A stretch of DNA of 23,668 bases from an uncultured Bacteroidota bacterium (lineage in GTDB: Bacteria; Bacteroidota; Bacteroidia; Flavobacteriales; Flavobacteriaceae). The stretch's first letter is position 1. Each line of letters begins with the position of its first letter. Below the pieces are notes generated by a model. The model ran no database searches. It had not been told where the DNA came from and saw only the letters and a list, made by a program, of their open reading frames with translations. Positions 16,953-23,668 of the stretch are shown here, piece by piece. Where the stretch lies: positions 1 to 23,668 of the forward strand of contig CACLUN010000007.1 in the NCBI GenBank assembly GCA_902610105.1. The letters run 5' to 3'. Both the position numbers and the translations under genes were made by a program.

Positions 16953-16960
16953 TATATTTG
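16953..16960 (+). promoter_or_regulatory. probable -7 promoter box for the alpha/beta hydrolase-engB unit
   Basis: TATATTTG matches the Bacteroidota -7 consensus TAnnTTTG and lies 30 bp before the ATG at 16991. The predicted start of transcription is near 16967. The -33 element is not convincing; only a T-rich stretch occurs about 18-22 bp upstream. Confidence 0.5.
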
Positions 16961-16990
16961 CTTGAAAAGTTTTTTTAACAAAGAAAATCA

Positions 16991-17749
16991 ATGAAATCAA
17001 CTAGTGAAAATGGTTATAATTATATCTCTGTTGGATCAGGACAACCCATACTAATTTTACATGGCTTAATGGGTGGATTAAGCAATTTTGATGGTGTTTT
17101 TAAGTATTTTCCAAAACAAGGCTATCAAGTTATTGCTCCAGAACTACCTATTTATAATTCAAGTCTATTAAATACTAACGTAAAGTTTTTTGCCAAGTTT
17201 GTGTATAAGTTTATCAAGTTTAAAAATTTAAAAGATGTTATTATTTTGGGAAATTCTCTTGGAGGTCATGTAGGTTTAATTTTTTCAAAATTATATCCTA
17301 GACTGATTAAGGGTCTAGTCTTAACTGGAAGTTCTGGTTTGTACGAAAATTCAATGGGAGATTCATATCCAAAAAGAGAGGATTACAATTATATTAAAGA
17401 AAGAACTGAAGCAGTTTTTTTTGATCCAAAAATAGCAACAAAAGAAATAGTTGATGAAATTTATAAAACTGTTAATGACAGGAAAAAATTGATTAAAATT
17501 TTAGCAATGGCGAAAAGTGCTATTAGACATAATATGTCAAATGATCTGCCTAATATTTTAGCTGAAACTGCAATAATTTGGGGAGAAAATGATTCTGTAA
17601 CTCCACCTGAAGTTGCTGATGAGTTTAAAAAACTACTTCCTAATTCTCAACTTTTTTGGATAGAAAATTGTGGTCATGCTCCAATGATGGAACATCCTGA
17701 AAAATTTAATTCAGTCGTGAATAACTGGCTTAAAGAAAAAAAACTGTAA
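16991..17749 (+). CDS. alpha/beta-fold hydrolase
   Basis: This is a 252-residue cytoplasmic hydrolase of the alpha/beta fold, with no signal peptide. The oxyanion-hole motif HGLMGG is at 24-29. The nucleophile elbow is G87-N-S89-L-G-G, the catalytic acid is probably D201 in WGENDSVTPP, and the catalytic histidine is H229 in NCGHAPMMEHPEKF. The triad is therefore complete and the enzyme should be active. The substrate cannot be inferred; the family includes esterases, C-C hydrolases and dehalogenases. It is followed after one base by engB, so the two are probably cotranscribed. As I recall, a hydrolase of this kind between mraZ and engB is conserved in flavobacteria, which hints at a housekeeping role. 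Confidence 0.9.
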   Translation: MKSTSENGYNYISVGSGQPILILHGLMGGLSNFDGVFKYFPKQGYQVIAPELPIYNSSLLNTNVKFFAKFVYKFIKFKNLKDVIILGNSLGGHVGLIFSKLYPRLIKGLVLTGSSGLYENSMGDSYPKREDYNYIKERTEAVFFDPKIATKEIVDEIYKTVNDRKKLIKILAMAKSAIRHNMSNDLPNILAETAIIWGENDSVTPPEVADEFKKLLPNSQLFWIENCGHAPMMEHPEKFNSVVNNWLKEKKL

Positions 17750-17750
17750 G

Positions 17751-18335
17751 GTGAAAATTAAACATGCCTCTTTTGAAAAAAGCAGTTCTGAAATTTCTAA
17801 CTGTCCAAATTCTACCTTTTTTGAAATCGCATTTATTGGGAGATCCAATGTTGGAAAATCTAGCTTACTAAATATGCTTCTTAATAAGAAGAGCATTGCT
17901 AAAGTTTCTAAAATACCTGGAAAAACTAAACTAATAAATTATTTTTTGGTGAATAATGAAATGTATTTTGTTGATCTACCTGGATATGGATATGCAAAAC
18001 TTTCAAAGAAAAGTATACTCACAATAAATAAAATAATTGAAAATTATATAATAAATAGAATACAGTTAAAGCATGTTTTCCTACTTATTGATATTAGACA
18101 TCAACTTCAAAATTCTGATTTTGAATTCATTAAGTTTTTAAAAACAATGAAAATAAGTTTTACAATAATTTTTACAAAAAGTGATAAAATAAAAAAATCA
18201 GTAATTCAGAAACATTGTAATGAATATATTAACGCTATAAATAACTTTTATAATAAAAATTATTTTACCAGCTCATCTAAAACAAAAAATGGTAGGCAAG
18301 AAATTTTGGAATATATTGAGGGATTAAATTCTTAA
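17751..18335 (+). CDS. engB: ribosome biogenesis GTPase EngB (YsxC/YihA)
   Basis: This is a small cytoplasmic TRAFAC-class GTPase needed for large ribosomal subunit assembly. All G motifs are visible in the 194-residue protein: G1 GRSNVGKS at 30-37, the G2 region with IPGKTKLINYF, G3 DLPGYG at 75-80, G4 TKSD at 142-145, and a G5-like TSSSKTKNGRQEI near the end. The start is GTG at 17751, one base after the hydrolase stop. No ATG precedes the G1 motif, and the GTG places the N terminus exactly where homologues begin (KIK.A.F..S). The stop is 4 bp from the stop of the convergent gldC with no terminator hairpin between them. Confidence 0.96.
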   Translation: MKIKHASFEKSSSEISNCPNSTFFEIAFIGRSNVGKSSLLNMLLNKKSIAKVSKIPGKTKLINYFLVNNEMYFVDLPGYGYAKLSKKSILTINKIIENYIINRIQLKHVFLLIDIRHQLQNSDFEFIKFLKTMKISFTIIFTKSDKIKKSVIQKHCNEYINAINNFYNKNYFTSSSKTKNGRQEILEYIEGLNS

Positions 18336-18339
18336 CTTA

Positions 18340-18666
18340 TTATTTCTTTAATTCTAATTTTTCAGCAAAATACTCACAAAACTGATTAAAAGCATCATTC
18401 ATTTTTTCATTATTAGTTGCCTTAAAGTATGATTCCGACATGCTAACTAAGGTTTGGTGAAAAAAAACATTCATATGATCGATTGGCATATCTTTAGTCC
18501 ATAGATCGATTTTCATTGTTTCTTCGTTTTTATCATCCCATGATGAAAAAAGCAAGGCTTTTGTAGATTGATTTTTAACTCCCCCGTCCTTAGCAGACCA
18601 ACTCATCTTTTCAGGGATTTTATTATCATCAAGACAAATGGTAATAACAATATCAGTTTTTTTCAT
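18340..18666 (-). CDS. gldC: gliding-motility-associated protein GldC
   Basis: This is a 108-residue soluble protein without a signal peptide. It matches GldC strongly along its length: DNKIPEKMSWSAKDGGV, then KIDLWTKDMPIDHMNVFFHQTLVSM and FCEYFAEKLEL at the C terminus. GldC was found through Flavobacterium johnsoniae gliding genetics, and its biochemical role is unknown. It is not part of the type IX secretion core (GldK-N), and it occurs in non-gliding Bacteroidota, so its presence does not prove motility. It lies 7 bp downstream of gldB on the same strand, the usual gldB-gldC pair. Confidence 0.93.
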   Translation of the reverse strand: MKKTDIVITICLDDNKIPEKMSWSAKDGGVKNQSTKALLFSSWDDKNEETMKIDLWTKDMPIDHMNVFFHQTLVSMSESYFKATNNEKMNDAFNQFCEYFAEKLELKK

Positions 18667-18673
18667 TTATTAT

Positions 18674-19669
18674 TTAAGGTTTATAGTTTGATTCTAAATA
18701 TAATTCATAATTATCATAGGCTAATATCTCAATTAGATTTTTATATGATTTTTTTGAAAAAGATTCTACAATTTGGAAACCAAGCCATCTTCCAACCATT
18801 GGAGGTGATTGATAATCAATACTCAATCCAAATTTTGAAAATGGTGCATTAACCAAAAATCTATAGTCAAGTGATGATTTAGTTGAAAATAATAAATCAT
18901 TTTCTATAAAATATTTCCAAACCTCTTTTTCATTTTCATTAATCCAACTGGATTTAATTTTATCATAGCCTAATAACTTACTGGCGTTATTATCTGAAAG
19001 CTTGTTCATCAGAAAAAGTAATTTTCCATGATAAATAATCTTTGAAATAAATTTTCTATCGTTTGGGAACTCAATAAATCTTGATGAAATTAATTCATTA
19101 ATATCATTTGAAATAAAATCTGGATTCATTTGATCTGAAATATGTTTTGGAATATTACCATAGAGCAATTCATCATCCAAATAGCAGTCTAAAGAGAGTA
19201 AAATAATACTGTCTGAATCAATCAAATTGTATTTATAATCAACTCCATTGTTAAGTGTAATTATCTTGGGAATATCAAAGTTTGGAAAATAGCCTTTTGT
19301 TCTAGAAAATATTTTTTTAATATCTTTCTCTAACAGTGATGTATCTTCAAAAATATTAACTGACTTATTGTAAATATAATTTCTAGTAGAATCTCTTTTT
19401 ATTTCAATCCAATTTGAAATATCAAACTCATCAGAAAAAAGAAAAGGGTAATCATTAATTAACATTGATATGGAATCCTCTGAAATTTCAAAAAATTTTT
19501 TCTCAAACCTATCAATTTCTATATCAAAATTCGAATCAAATTTATGGGTGGTATTTGAAATACATGATAAAAAAGAAATACAAATAATTAATACAAAGAT
19601 TTTATTTTGAACATTAAATGATTTAATTTGGCATTGAATTTGAGTAGTTTTAAATATTAAATTTTTCAT
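18674..19669 (-). CDS. gldB: gliding motility lipoprotein GldB
   Basis: This 331-residue protein is probably a lipoprotein. A hydrophobic h-region at about 24-35 ends in the lipobox FLSC, with the acylated cysteine at C36. Similarity to GldB lies in the FEKKFFEIS region and in LLYGNIPKHISDQMNPDFISNDINELI, HGKLLFLMNKLSDN, and near the end APFSKFGLSIDYQSPPMVGRWLGFQIVESF. GldB is needed for gliding in F. johnsoniae but also occurs in non-gliders; its mechanism is unknown. The only usable start is the ATG at 19669, which leaves an unusually long n-region of about 23 residues before the hydrophobic core. No ATG, GTG or TTG lies between. The start is separated from the divergent nadE start by only 6 bp. 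Confidence 0.9.
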   Translation of the reverse strand: MKNLIFKTTQIQCQIKSFNVQNKIFVLIICISFLSCISNTTHKFDSNFDIEIDRFEKKFFEISEDSISMLINDYPFLFSDEFDISNWIEIKRDSTRNYIYNKSVNIFEDTSLLEKDIKKIFSRTKGYFPNFDIPKIITLNNGVDYKYNLIDSDSIILLSLDCYLDDELLYGNIPKHISDQMNPDFISNDINELISSRFIEFPNDRKFISKIIYHGKLLFLMNKLSDNNASKLLGYDKIKSSWINENEKEVWKYFIENDLLFSTKSSLDYRFLVNAPFSKFGLSIDYQSPPMVGRWLGFQIVESFSKKSYKNLIEILAYDNYELYLESNYKP

Positions 19670-19675
19670 TTTAAT

Positions 19676-20464
19676 ATGAATAATCCAAAGTTAATCAAAC
19701 ACATTGTTAATTGGCTTAATTCTTACTCAAAAAATTCAAAAACAAACGGCTTTGTTATTGGTATTTCAGGTGGAATTGATTCAGCGGTCACTTCAACTCT
19801 GTGCGCAAAAACAGGATTACCAACTCTTTGTTTAGAGATGCCTATTTATCAATCAAGTAAAGAATTAGATAGATCAAAAAAACACATTGAATGGCTAAAA
19901 TCTAACTTTAGTAATGTAGACAGTAAGTACATAAATTTGGCTAAATCATTTGATGAAATTAAAAATAGTATTTCCATCACTAGTAAAAAAAATAATGAAC
20001 TTGCTCTAGCAAACTCTAGATCAAGATTAAGAATGCTAACACTCTATTATTTTGCTTCGGTTAATAATTTATTAGTAGCTGGGACTGGAAATAAAGTTGA
20101 AGATTTTGGCGTTGGATTTTATACAAAATATGGAGATGGCGGTGTTGACTTATCGCCGATTGCTGATTTAATGAAGAGTGAGGTTAGAAATATTGCCAAA
20201 GAGATGGGTATCAGTAACGATATAATTATTGCTGAACCAACAGACGGTCTTTGGGATGACACTAGAACAGATGAGAATCAAATTGGAGCAAGCTACAATG
20301 AATTAGAGTGGGCAATGAATGAGTTAGATAACGGCAAATCGGAATCAGATTTCTCAGGAAGAGAAAAAGATGTTTTTAATATTTTAAAAAGCTTTAATAT
20401 TGCGAATAAACACAAAATGGTTCCAATCCCTATTTGCGAAATCCCAGAAAATTTGAAAAACTAA
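19676..20464 (+). CDS. nadE: ammonia-dependent NAD+ synthetase NadE
   Basis: NadE catalyses the last step of NAD+ synthesis, amidating nicotinate adenine dinucleotide through an adenylate. The PP-loop motif SGGIDS is at 31-36, followed by the conserved LANSRSRLRMLTLYYFA, GTGNKVEDFGVGFYTKYGDGGVDLSPIADLMKSEV and EPTDGLWDDTRTDENQIGASYNELE. With 262 residues and no N-terminal nitrilase domain, it belongs to the short form that uses free ammonia. The start is ATG at 19676, 6 bp from the divergent gldB start, so its promoter must lie within gldB. The stop codon overlaps the dnaG stop on the other strand. Confidence 0.95.
   Translation: MNNPKLIKHIVNWLNSYSKNSKTNGFVIGISGGIDSAVTSTLCAKTGLPTLCLEMPIYQSSKELDRSKKHIEWLKSNFSNVDSKYINLAKSFDEIKNSISITSKKNNELALANSRSRLRMLTLYYFASVNNLLVAGTGNKVEDFGVGFYTKYGDGGVDLSPIADLMKSEVRNIAKEMGISNDIIIAEPTDGLWDDTRTDENQIGASYNELEWAMNELDNGKSESDFSGREKDVFNILKSFNIANKHKMVPIPICEIPENLKN
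19686..19693 (-). promoter_or_regulatory. possible gldB -7 promoter box inside nadE
   Basis: The minus strand reads TAACTTTG, matching TAnnTTTG, within nadE codons 4-6 and 17-24 bp before the gldB ATG. It would give a leader of about 10 nt. No convincing -33 element is seen, so the call rests on the box and on the 6-bp divergent gap, which forces the promoter into nadE. Confidence 0.35.
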
Positions 20465-22389
20465 ATTACCCTATTAAGTTTTTTCGACAATAAAGATTTT
20501 AATTGATAATAATTAACAATTTCCTCAAGAGTATCTTTATTAAAATTTTCATCTGCACCATCATTTAATTTACTCAGATCCTGTACTTTCTTGTTTATTA
20601 ATAGTGTTCGTAGGGTCAAAATGGTTTCAGTAACTAATTGAGATATTGATCGGTCTTTTCCTTTGACTATGACATTTTTTGATCTCCAGTTATGTAATTG
20701 ATAAATCTCATCTTCAATTAAAATCGAAGTAACAAGCTCAGATAAATTCTGCGGTAAAGAATTAATAAAAACCTTAGGATCAAAATTCTGTTTTTTCTGA
20801 AATTCATTTATTAGTTTATTATACAGGATTTTAAAATCATCATTAGCAAATTCAATTTCATCTGATTGTAGATCTAAAAAAATCTTTTCATATACAAAAG
20901 ATTCTATCTTTTGCGGTTTATAAATTATATCACCCTTATCATCTTTAAACATTTTAATTTCATCAAAAGTAACTTTACAATTCGCATATAAAATTAAAAT
21001 CTCAATAATTTTCTTCTCCAATTTAAAAATTTGAGTTGTTTTTTCAGGTTCAACTTTTTGAGGTTGTTGCTGAGTTACATTTTTATTAACACTAGATATT
21101 TGAGTAAGCTGAGCAAGCGCATTAAATAATGTATTCTCAGTAATTTCAAGCATTTCTGAACATTGTTTGATGTAAATTTCTTGTTTAATCTTATCAGGAA
21201 TTTTTGCTATACTTGATATTATATCATTAATGACCTGAGCTTTTTCAGTTGCTGAATTTCTTTTGGATTCACTAAGTTTTTTTGTTTTAAATTCAATAAA
21301 ATCAATTGCATTATCATTTAAATATTTCTCTATCTCTTGCGTTTCTTTTTTTAAAGCAAAACTATCTGGATCTTCATTTTCTGGAAATAAACAAATATTA
21401 ACATTCATACCCTCAGATAAAATCATATCAATTGATCGGATTGTTGCATTAACTCCTGCATTATCAGAGTCAAAAAGCATAGTAATATTCTTGGTTAATC
21501 TTCTGATTATATTTATTTGTCCAATAGTAAGAGCTGTTCCTGATGATGAAACTACATTTTTGATACCCTTTTGGTGAAAGCGAATGACATCAGTATATCC
21601 TTCAACGATATAGCAGTTATCATTTTTAACTATTTCGTTTTTAGAATTATGTAGGCCGTATAAAATTTTACTTTTATTGTAAATGACTGAATCAGGGCTA
21701 TTTATATATTTTGCAGATTTGGATGAACTTTTAATTACTCTGGCCCCAAATCCAACAGTTCTTCCAGATATAGTTTTGATAGGAAAAATAATTCTAGATC
21801 TATAAATATCATTTTGATTTTTACTTGAAATTAATCCAAGACTTACTAAGTCATCAATATCATATCCTTTCTCGAATGAGAATTCTTTCAAAGAATCTCT
21901 TTTTTCAGTTAAACATCCAATTTCAAAATCTTCTATTGTACTTTTATTAAATCCTCTTTCTGTGAGATAATTATATGCAATATTTTTTCCAAAATCTGTT
22001 TTGTTTAATTGTTCTTTAAAAAACTTCTTTGCAAACTCACATATCAAAATAAACTTCTCTTTTTGATCAATTTTTTCTTTCTGTTCAGATGATATAGCTG
22101 TTTCCTCAACTTCAATATTATATTTTTTTGCAAGAAATTTAATCGCTTGAGGATAGGATAATTGTTCATGTTCCATCAAAAAAGCCACAACATTTCCACC
22201 TTTACCACTACTAAAATCTTTCCATATTTGTTTTGCTGGAGAAATCATAAAACTCGGTGTCTTTTCATTAGTAAATGGACTCAAACCTTTATAATTTGAA
22301 CCAGATTTTTTTAATTGTATGAACTCACCAATTACTTCCTCTACTCTGGAAATTTCAAAAACTTTTTCTATGGTATTCTTGGATATCAA
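20461..22389 (-). CDS. dnaG: DNA primase DnaG with zinc ligands lost
   Basis: DnaG is the primase that makes RNA primers for replication. Domain order is an N-terminal CHC2-type domain (about 1-100), then the RNA polymerase/TOPRIM core with VEGYTD (E263) and LFDSDNAG (D307, D309), then a C-terminal helicase-interaction region. The normal zinc ligands of the first domain (CPFH and CFGC) are all replaced, by S37, T40, D58 and S61 (LSPFT and DFSSG), while the flanking NEKTPSF and GKGG are kept. This matches flavobacterial DnaG proteins as I remember them, so it is probably lineage-wide and not a defect. The start is TTG at 22389, the only start-like codon before the upstream in-frame stop. It begins one base after the preceding gene's stop. 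Confidence 0.95.
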   Translation of the reverse strand: MISKNTIEKVFEISRVEEVIGEFIQLKKSGSNYKGLSPFTNEKTPSFMISPAKQIWKDFSSGKGGNVVAFLMEHEQLSYPQAIKFLAKKYNIEVEETAISSEQKEKIDQKEKFILICEFAKKFFKEQLNKTDFGKNIAYNYLTERGFNKSTIEDFEIGCLTEKRDSLKEFSFEKGYDIDDLVSLGLISSKNQNDIYRSRIIFPIKTISGRTVGFGARVIKSSSKSAKYINSPDSVIYNKSKILYGLHNSKNEIVKNDNCYIVEGYTDVIRFHQKGIKNVVSSSGTALTIGQINIIRRLTKNITMLFDSDNAGVNATIRSIDMILSEGMNVNICLFPENEDPDSFALKKETQEIEKYLNDNAIDFIEFKTKKLSESKRNSATEKAQVINDIISSIAKIPDKIKQEIYIKQCSEMLEITENTLFNALAQLTQISSVNKNVTQQQPQKVEPEKTTQIFKLEKKIIEILILYANCKVTFDEIKMFKDDKGDIIYKPQKIESFVYEKIFLDLQSDEIEFANDDFKILYNKLINEFQKKQNFDPKVFINSLPQNLSELVTSILIEDEIYQLHNWRSKNVIVKGKDRSISQLVTETILTLRTLLINKKVQDLSKLNDGADENFNKDTLEEIVNYYQLKSLLSKKLNRVI

Positions 22390-22390
22390 A

Positions 22391-23368
22391 CTAATAATTT
22401 CTCTCTATAACGTAATTAACCAAATTTTTTAATGAGTCTTTATAAGAACTATCTTTAAAAGTATCTAAATCATCAAGGGAAAGTTTGTGATACTTCTTCA
22501 TAATCTGAATAGCATAACTAAGACCACCTCTTTCTTTAACTAAACTAATAATTTGATTGATTAAAGCTCTACTTTTTTTATTCTTTTTTAACGATTTGAT
22601 GAGCCATCTTTTTTCTGACTTATTAATATTATTTAAAGTATATATTAATGGTAAAGTAATTTTCTTTTGTTTAATATCAATCCCTCTGGGTTTACCTATT
22701 GTTTTTTTTCCGTAATCAAATAAGTCATCTTTAATTTGAAAAGCAATTCCAATATGCATACCAATTCTTGTAATTTTTTTGATTTCAGATGATGAGCTCT
22801 TAACAGAAACAGCAGCAATTTTACAACATGAACTTATTAGAGATGCTGTTTTCTTTTTTATAATTTCAAAGTACGTTTCTTCGTCAATATCTAATTTTTT
22901 AGCTTTTTCAATTTGTAACAACTCACCTTCACTCATCTGTTTGACAGATTCAGAAATAACATCAAGAATATCATAGTCTTTATTATCAATACATAATAAC
23001 ATACCTTTAGATAGTAAAAAATCTCCAACCAAAACAGCAATTTTATTTTTCCATATTGCATTGATTGAAAAGAATCCTCTTCTTTTGTTACTTTCATCAA
23101 CTACATCATCGTGTATGAGTGTAGCTGTATGAATCAATTCAATTACAGATGCACCCCTGTAAACCTTTTCATTAACCTTTCCAGAGCTCAATAACTTGGA
23201 AAATAAAAAGATCAACATTGGTCTCATTTGCTTTCCCTTTCTTTTGATAATGTAGTGGGTAATTCTGTTAAGCAACGGTACGTCCGACAACATCAATTTC
23301 GAAAATTTATTTTCGAAAATTTCCATTTCTTCTGAAATTGGCTCTCTTATTTCGTATACTTTACTCAC
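22391..23368 (-). CDS. trans-polyprenyl diphosphate synthase (IspB-like)
   Basis: This cytosolic enzyme condenses isopentenyl diphosphate units onto an allylic primer to make a long-chain all-trans polyprenyl diphosphate, probably the side chain of menaquinone (inference from the family in Bacteroidota). The 325-residue protein has both aspartate-rich motifs: HDDVVD with D87, D88 and D91, and KDDLFD with D214, D215 and D218. GKQMRP near residue 45-50 and GKPRGIDIKQKKITLP are also conserved. Product length cannot be set from sequence alone. The start is GTG at 23368, directly preceded by an in-frame stop (TAA), so no earlier start exists; the next Met is residue 15. It lies 9 bp after rlmN and one base before dnaG. 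Confidence 0.92.
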   Translation of the reverse strand: MSKVYEIREPISEEMEIFENKFSKLMLSDVPLLNRITHYIIKRKGKQMRPMLIFLFSKLLSSGKVNEKVYRGASVIELIHTATLIHDDVVDESNKRRGFFSINAIWKNKIAVLVGDFLLSKGMLLCIDNKDYDILDVISESVKQMSEGELLQIEKAKKLDIDEETYFEIIKKKTASLISSCCKIAAVSVKSSSSEIKKITRIGMHIGIAFQIKDDLFDYGKKTIGKPRGIDIKQKKITLPLIYTLNNINKSEKRWLIKSLKKNKKSRALINQIISLVKERGGLSYAIQIMKKYHKLSLDDLDTFKDSSYKDSLKNLVNYVIERNY

Positions 23369-23377
23369 TTATTTAAA

Positions 23378-23668
23378 TTAATATTTATTTGCCAATTGAC
23401 CGCACGCAGCATCAATATCTTTACCTCTTGATCTTCGTACAGAGACAGGTATTCTATTTTCTTTTAAGGTAGTTACATAGTTATTTATCCATTTATCATC
23501 TGCATTCCGAAATATAGAGTTATCTGTATCGTTATATTCAATAATATTTACTTTTGATGGAATTCTTTTGCATATACTTACTAGAGCATTGATATGTTCA
23601 AAATCATCATTAATTTCTTTCCATATCAAATATTCGAAAGTAATTTTTCTTTTAATTTTTTTATACCA
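23378..23668 (-). CDS. rlmN: 23S rRNA/tRNA adenine C2-methyltransferase RlmN, C-terminal fragment (cut by window)
   Basis: Only the last 96 residues are visible; the frame is open to the right edge of the window. They match the C terminus of the radical-SAM enzyme RlmN, which methylates A2503 of 23S rRNA and A37 of some tRNAs. The visible blocks are TFEYLIWKEINDD, KVNIIEYND, and the very conserved end IPVSVRRSRGKDIDAACGQLANK. The cysteine in ACGQLA is the catalytic cysteine that forms the transient methyl adduct. The 4Fe-4S CxxxCxxC site lies outside the window. The TTG at 23629 is internal, not the start. The gene is the first of a probable rlmN, polyprenyl synthase, dnaG run. Confidence 0.93.
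   Translation of the reverse strand, partial: WYKKIKRKITFEYLIWKEINDDFEHINALVSICKRIPSKVNIIEYNDTDNSIFRNADDKWINNYVTTLKENRIPVSVRRSRGKDIDAACGQLANKY

Larger units (their letters stand above)
16766..16990. promoter_or_regulatory. divergent regulatory region between mraZ and the alpha/beta hydrolase gene
   Basis: These 225 bp are the only sizeable non-coding stretch in the window. They separate two divergent transcription units. From left to right they contain a short mraZ leader, a minus-strand TATATTTG box, three 10-bp repeats, about 120 bp of AT-rich sequence with no feature I can name, and a plus-strand TATATTTG box followed by a short leader. Confidence 0.75.

Noticed and set aside
23297..23322. 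Two copies of the 12-bp sequence TTTCGAAAATTT spaced 14 bp apart
   Set aside because: They lie within the polyprenyl synthase coding sequence, are out of phase with the codons, and are low-complexity A/T sequence. They are best explained by chance.
1..23668. CRISPR arrays, insertion sequences, prophage genes, defence systems or rRNA genes
   Set aside because: None are seen. All coding space is taken by housekeeping genes in conserved order, and the only tandem repeat is the 3 x 10-bp mraZ operator.

Overview
The window is AT-rich (roughly 28-30% G+C by eye), densely packed chromosomal DNA from a member of the Bacteroidota, most likely a Flavobacteriales-type lineage. The evidence is the gldB-gldC gliding genes, the FtsZ tail ending in SFLHDNVD, TAnnTTTG promoter boxes of the Bacteroidota type, the near absence of Shine-Dalgarno sequences, and a DnaG primase of the flavobacterial type without zinc ligands. 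Tiny or negative intergenic distances suggest a streamlined genome, possibly an uncultured marine one (inference).

Layout. Positions 3-1346 (+) hold the end of a MATE-family exporter whose start lies outside the window. Directly against its stop codon lies a tRNA-Arg(UCG) gene on the minus strand (1347-1420). From 16765 down to 1430 runs one long minus-strand division and cell-wall (dcw) cluster, in transcription order mraZ, rsmH, ftsL, ftsI, murE, mraY, murD, ftsW, murG, murC, ftsQ, ftsA, ftsZ, yqeY, with the tRNA 9 bp after yqeY. Almost every junction overlaps by 1-23 bp, mostly as ATGA. murF and ddl are absent. The 225-bp gap 16766-16990 is the only real intergenic region. It carries three perfect 10-bp repeats that look like the MraZ operator, a promoter box for mraZ, and a divergent promoter box for an alpha/beta hydrolase.

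To the right follow the alpha/beta hydrolase and engB (+), then gldC and gldB (-), nadE (+), and a minus-strand run of rlmN (cut by the window end), a polyprenyl diphosphate synthase gene and dnaG.

How the genes work together. MurC, MurD and MurE build the UDP-MurNAc-peptide. MraY and MurG make lipid I and lipid II on undecaprenyl phosphate. FtsW and FtsI polymerise and cross-link septal peptidoglycan. FtsZ, FtsA, FtsQ and FtsL place and activate that machinery. MraZ is the probable autoregulator of the whole unit.

I see no previously undescribed multigene system. The most notable anomaly is mraY: its first 75 codons (from 11825) are in a different frame from the remaining 324. The two halves meet at an A_AAA_AAA heptamer directly followed by tandem stops TAA TAG, and a -1 slip there restores a full-length MraY of 399 residues. 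This is either a one-base homopolymer error or mutation, or a recoding event in an essential gene.
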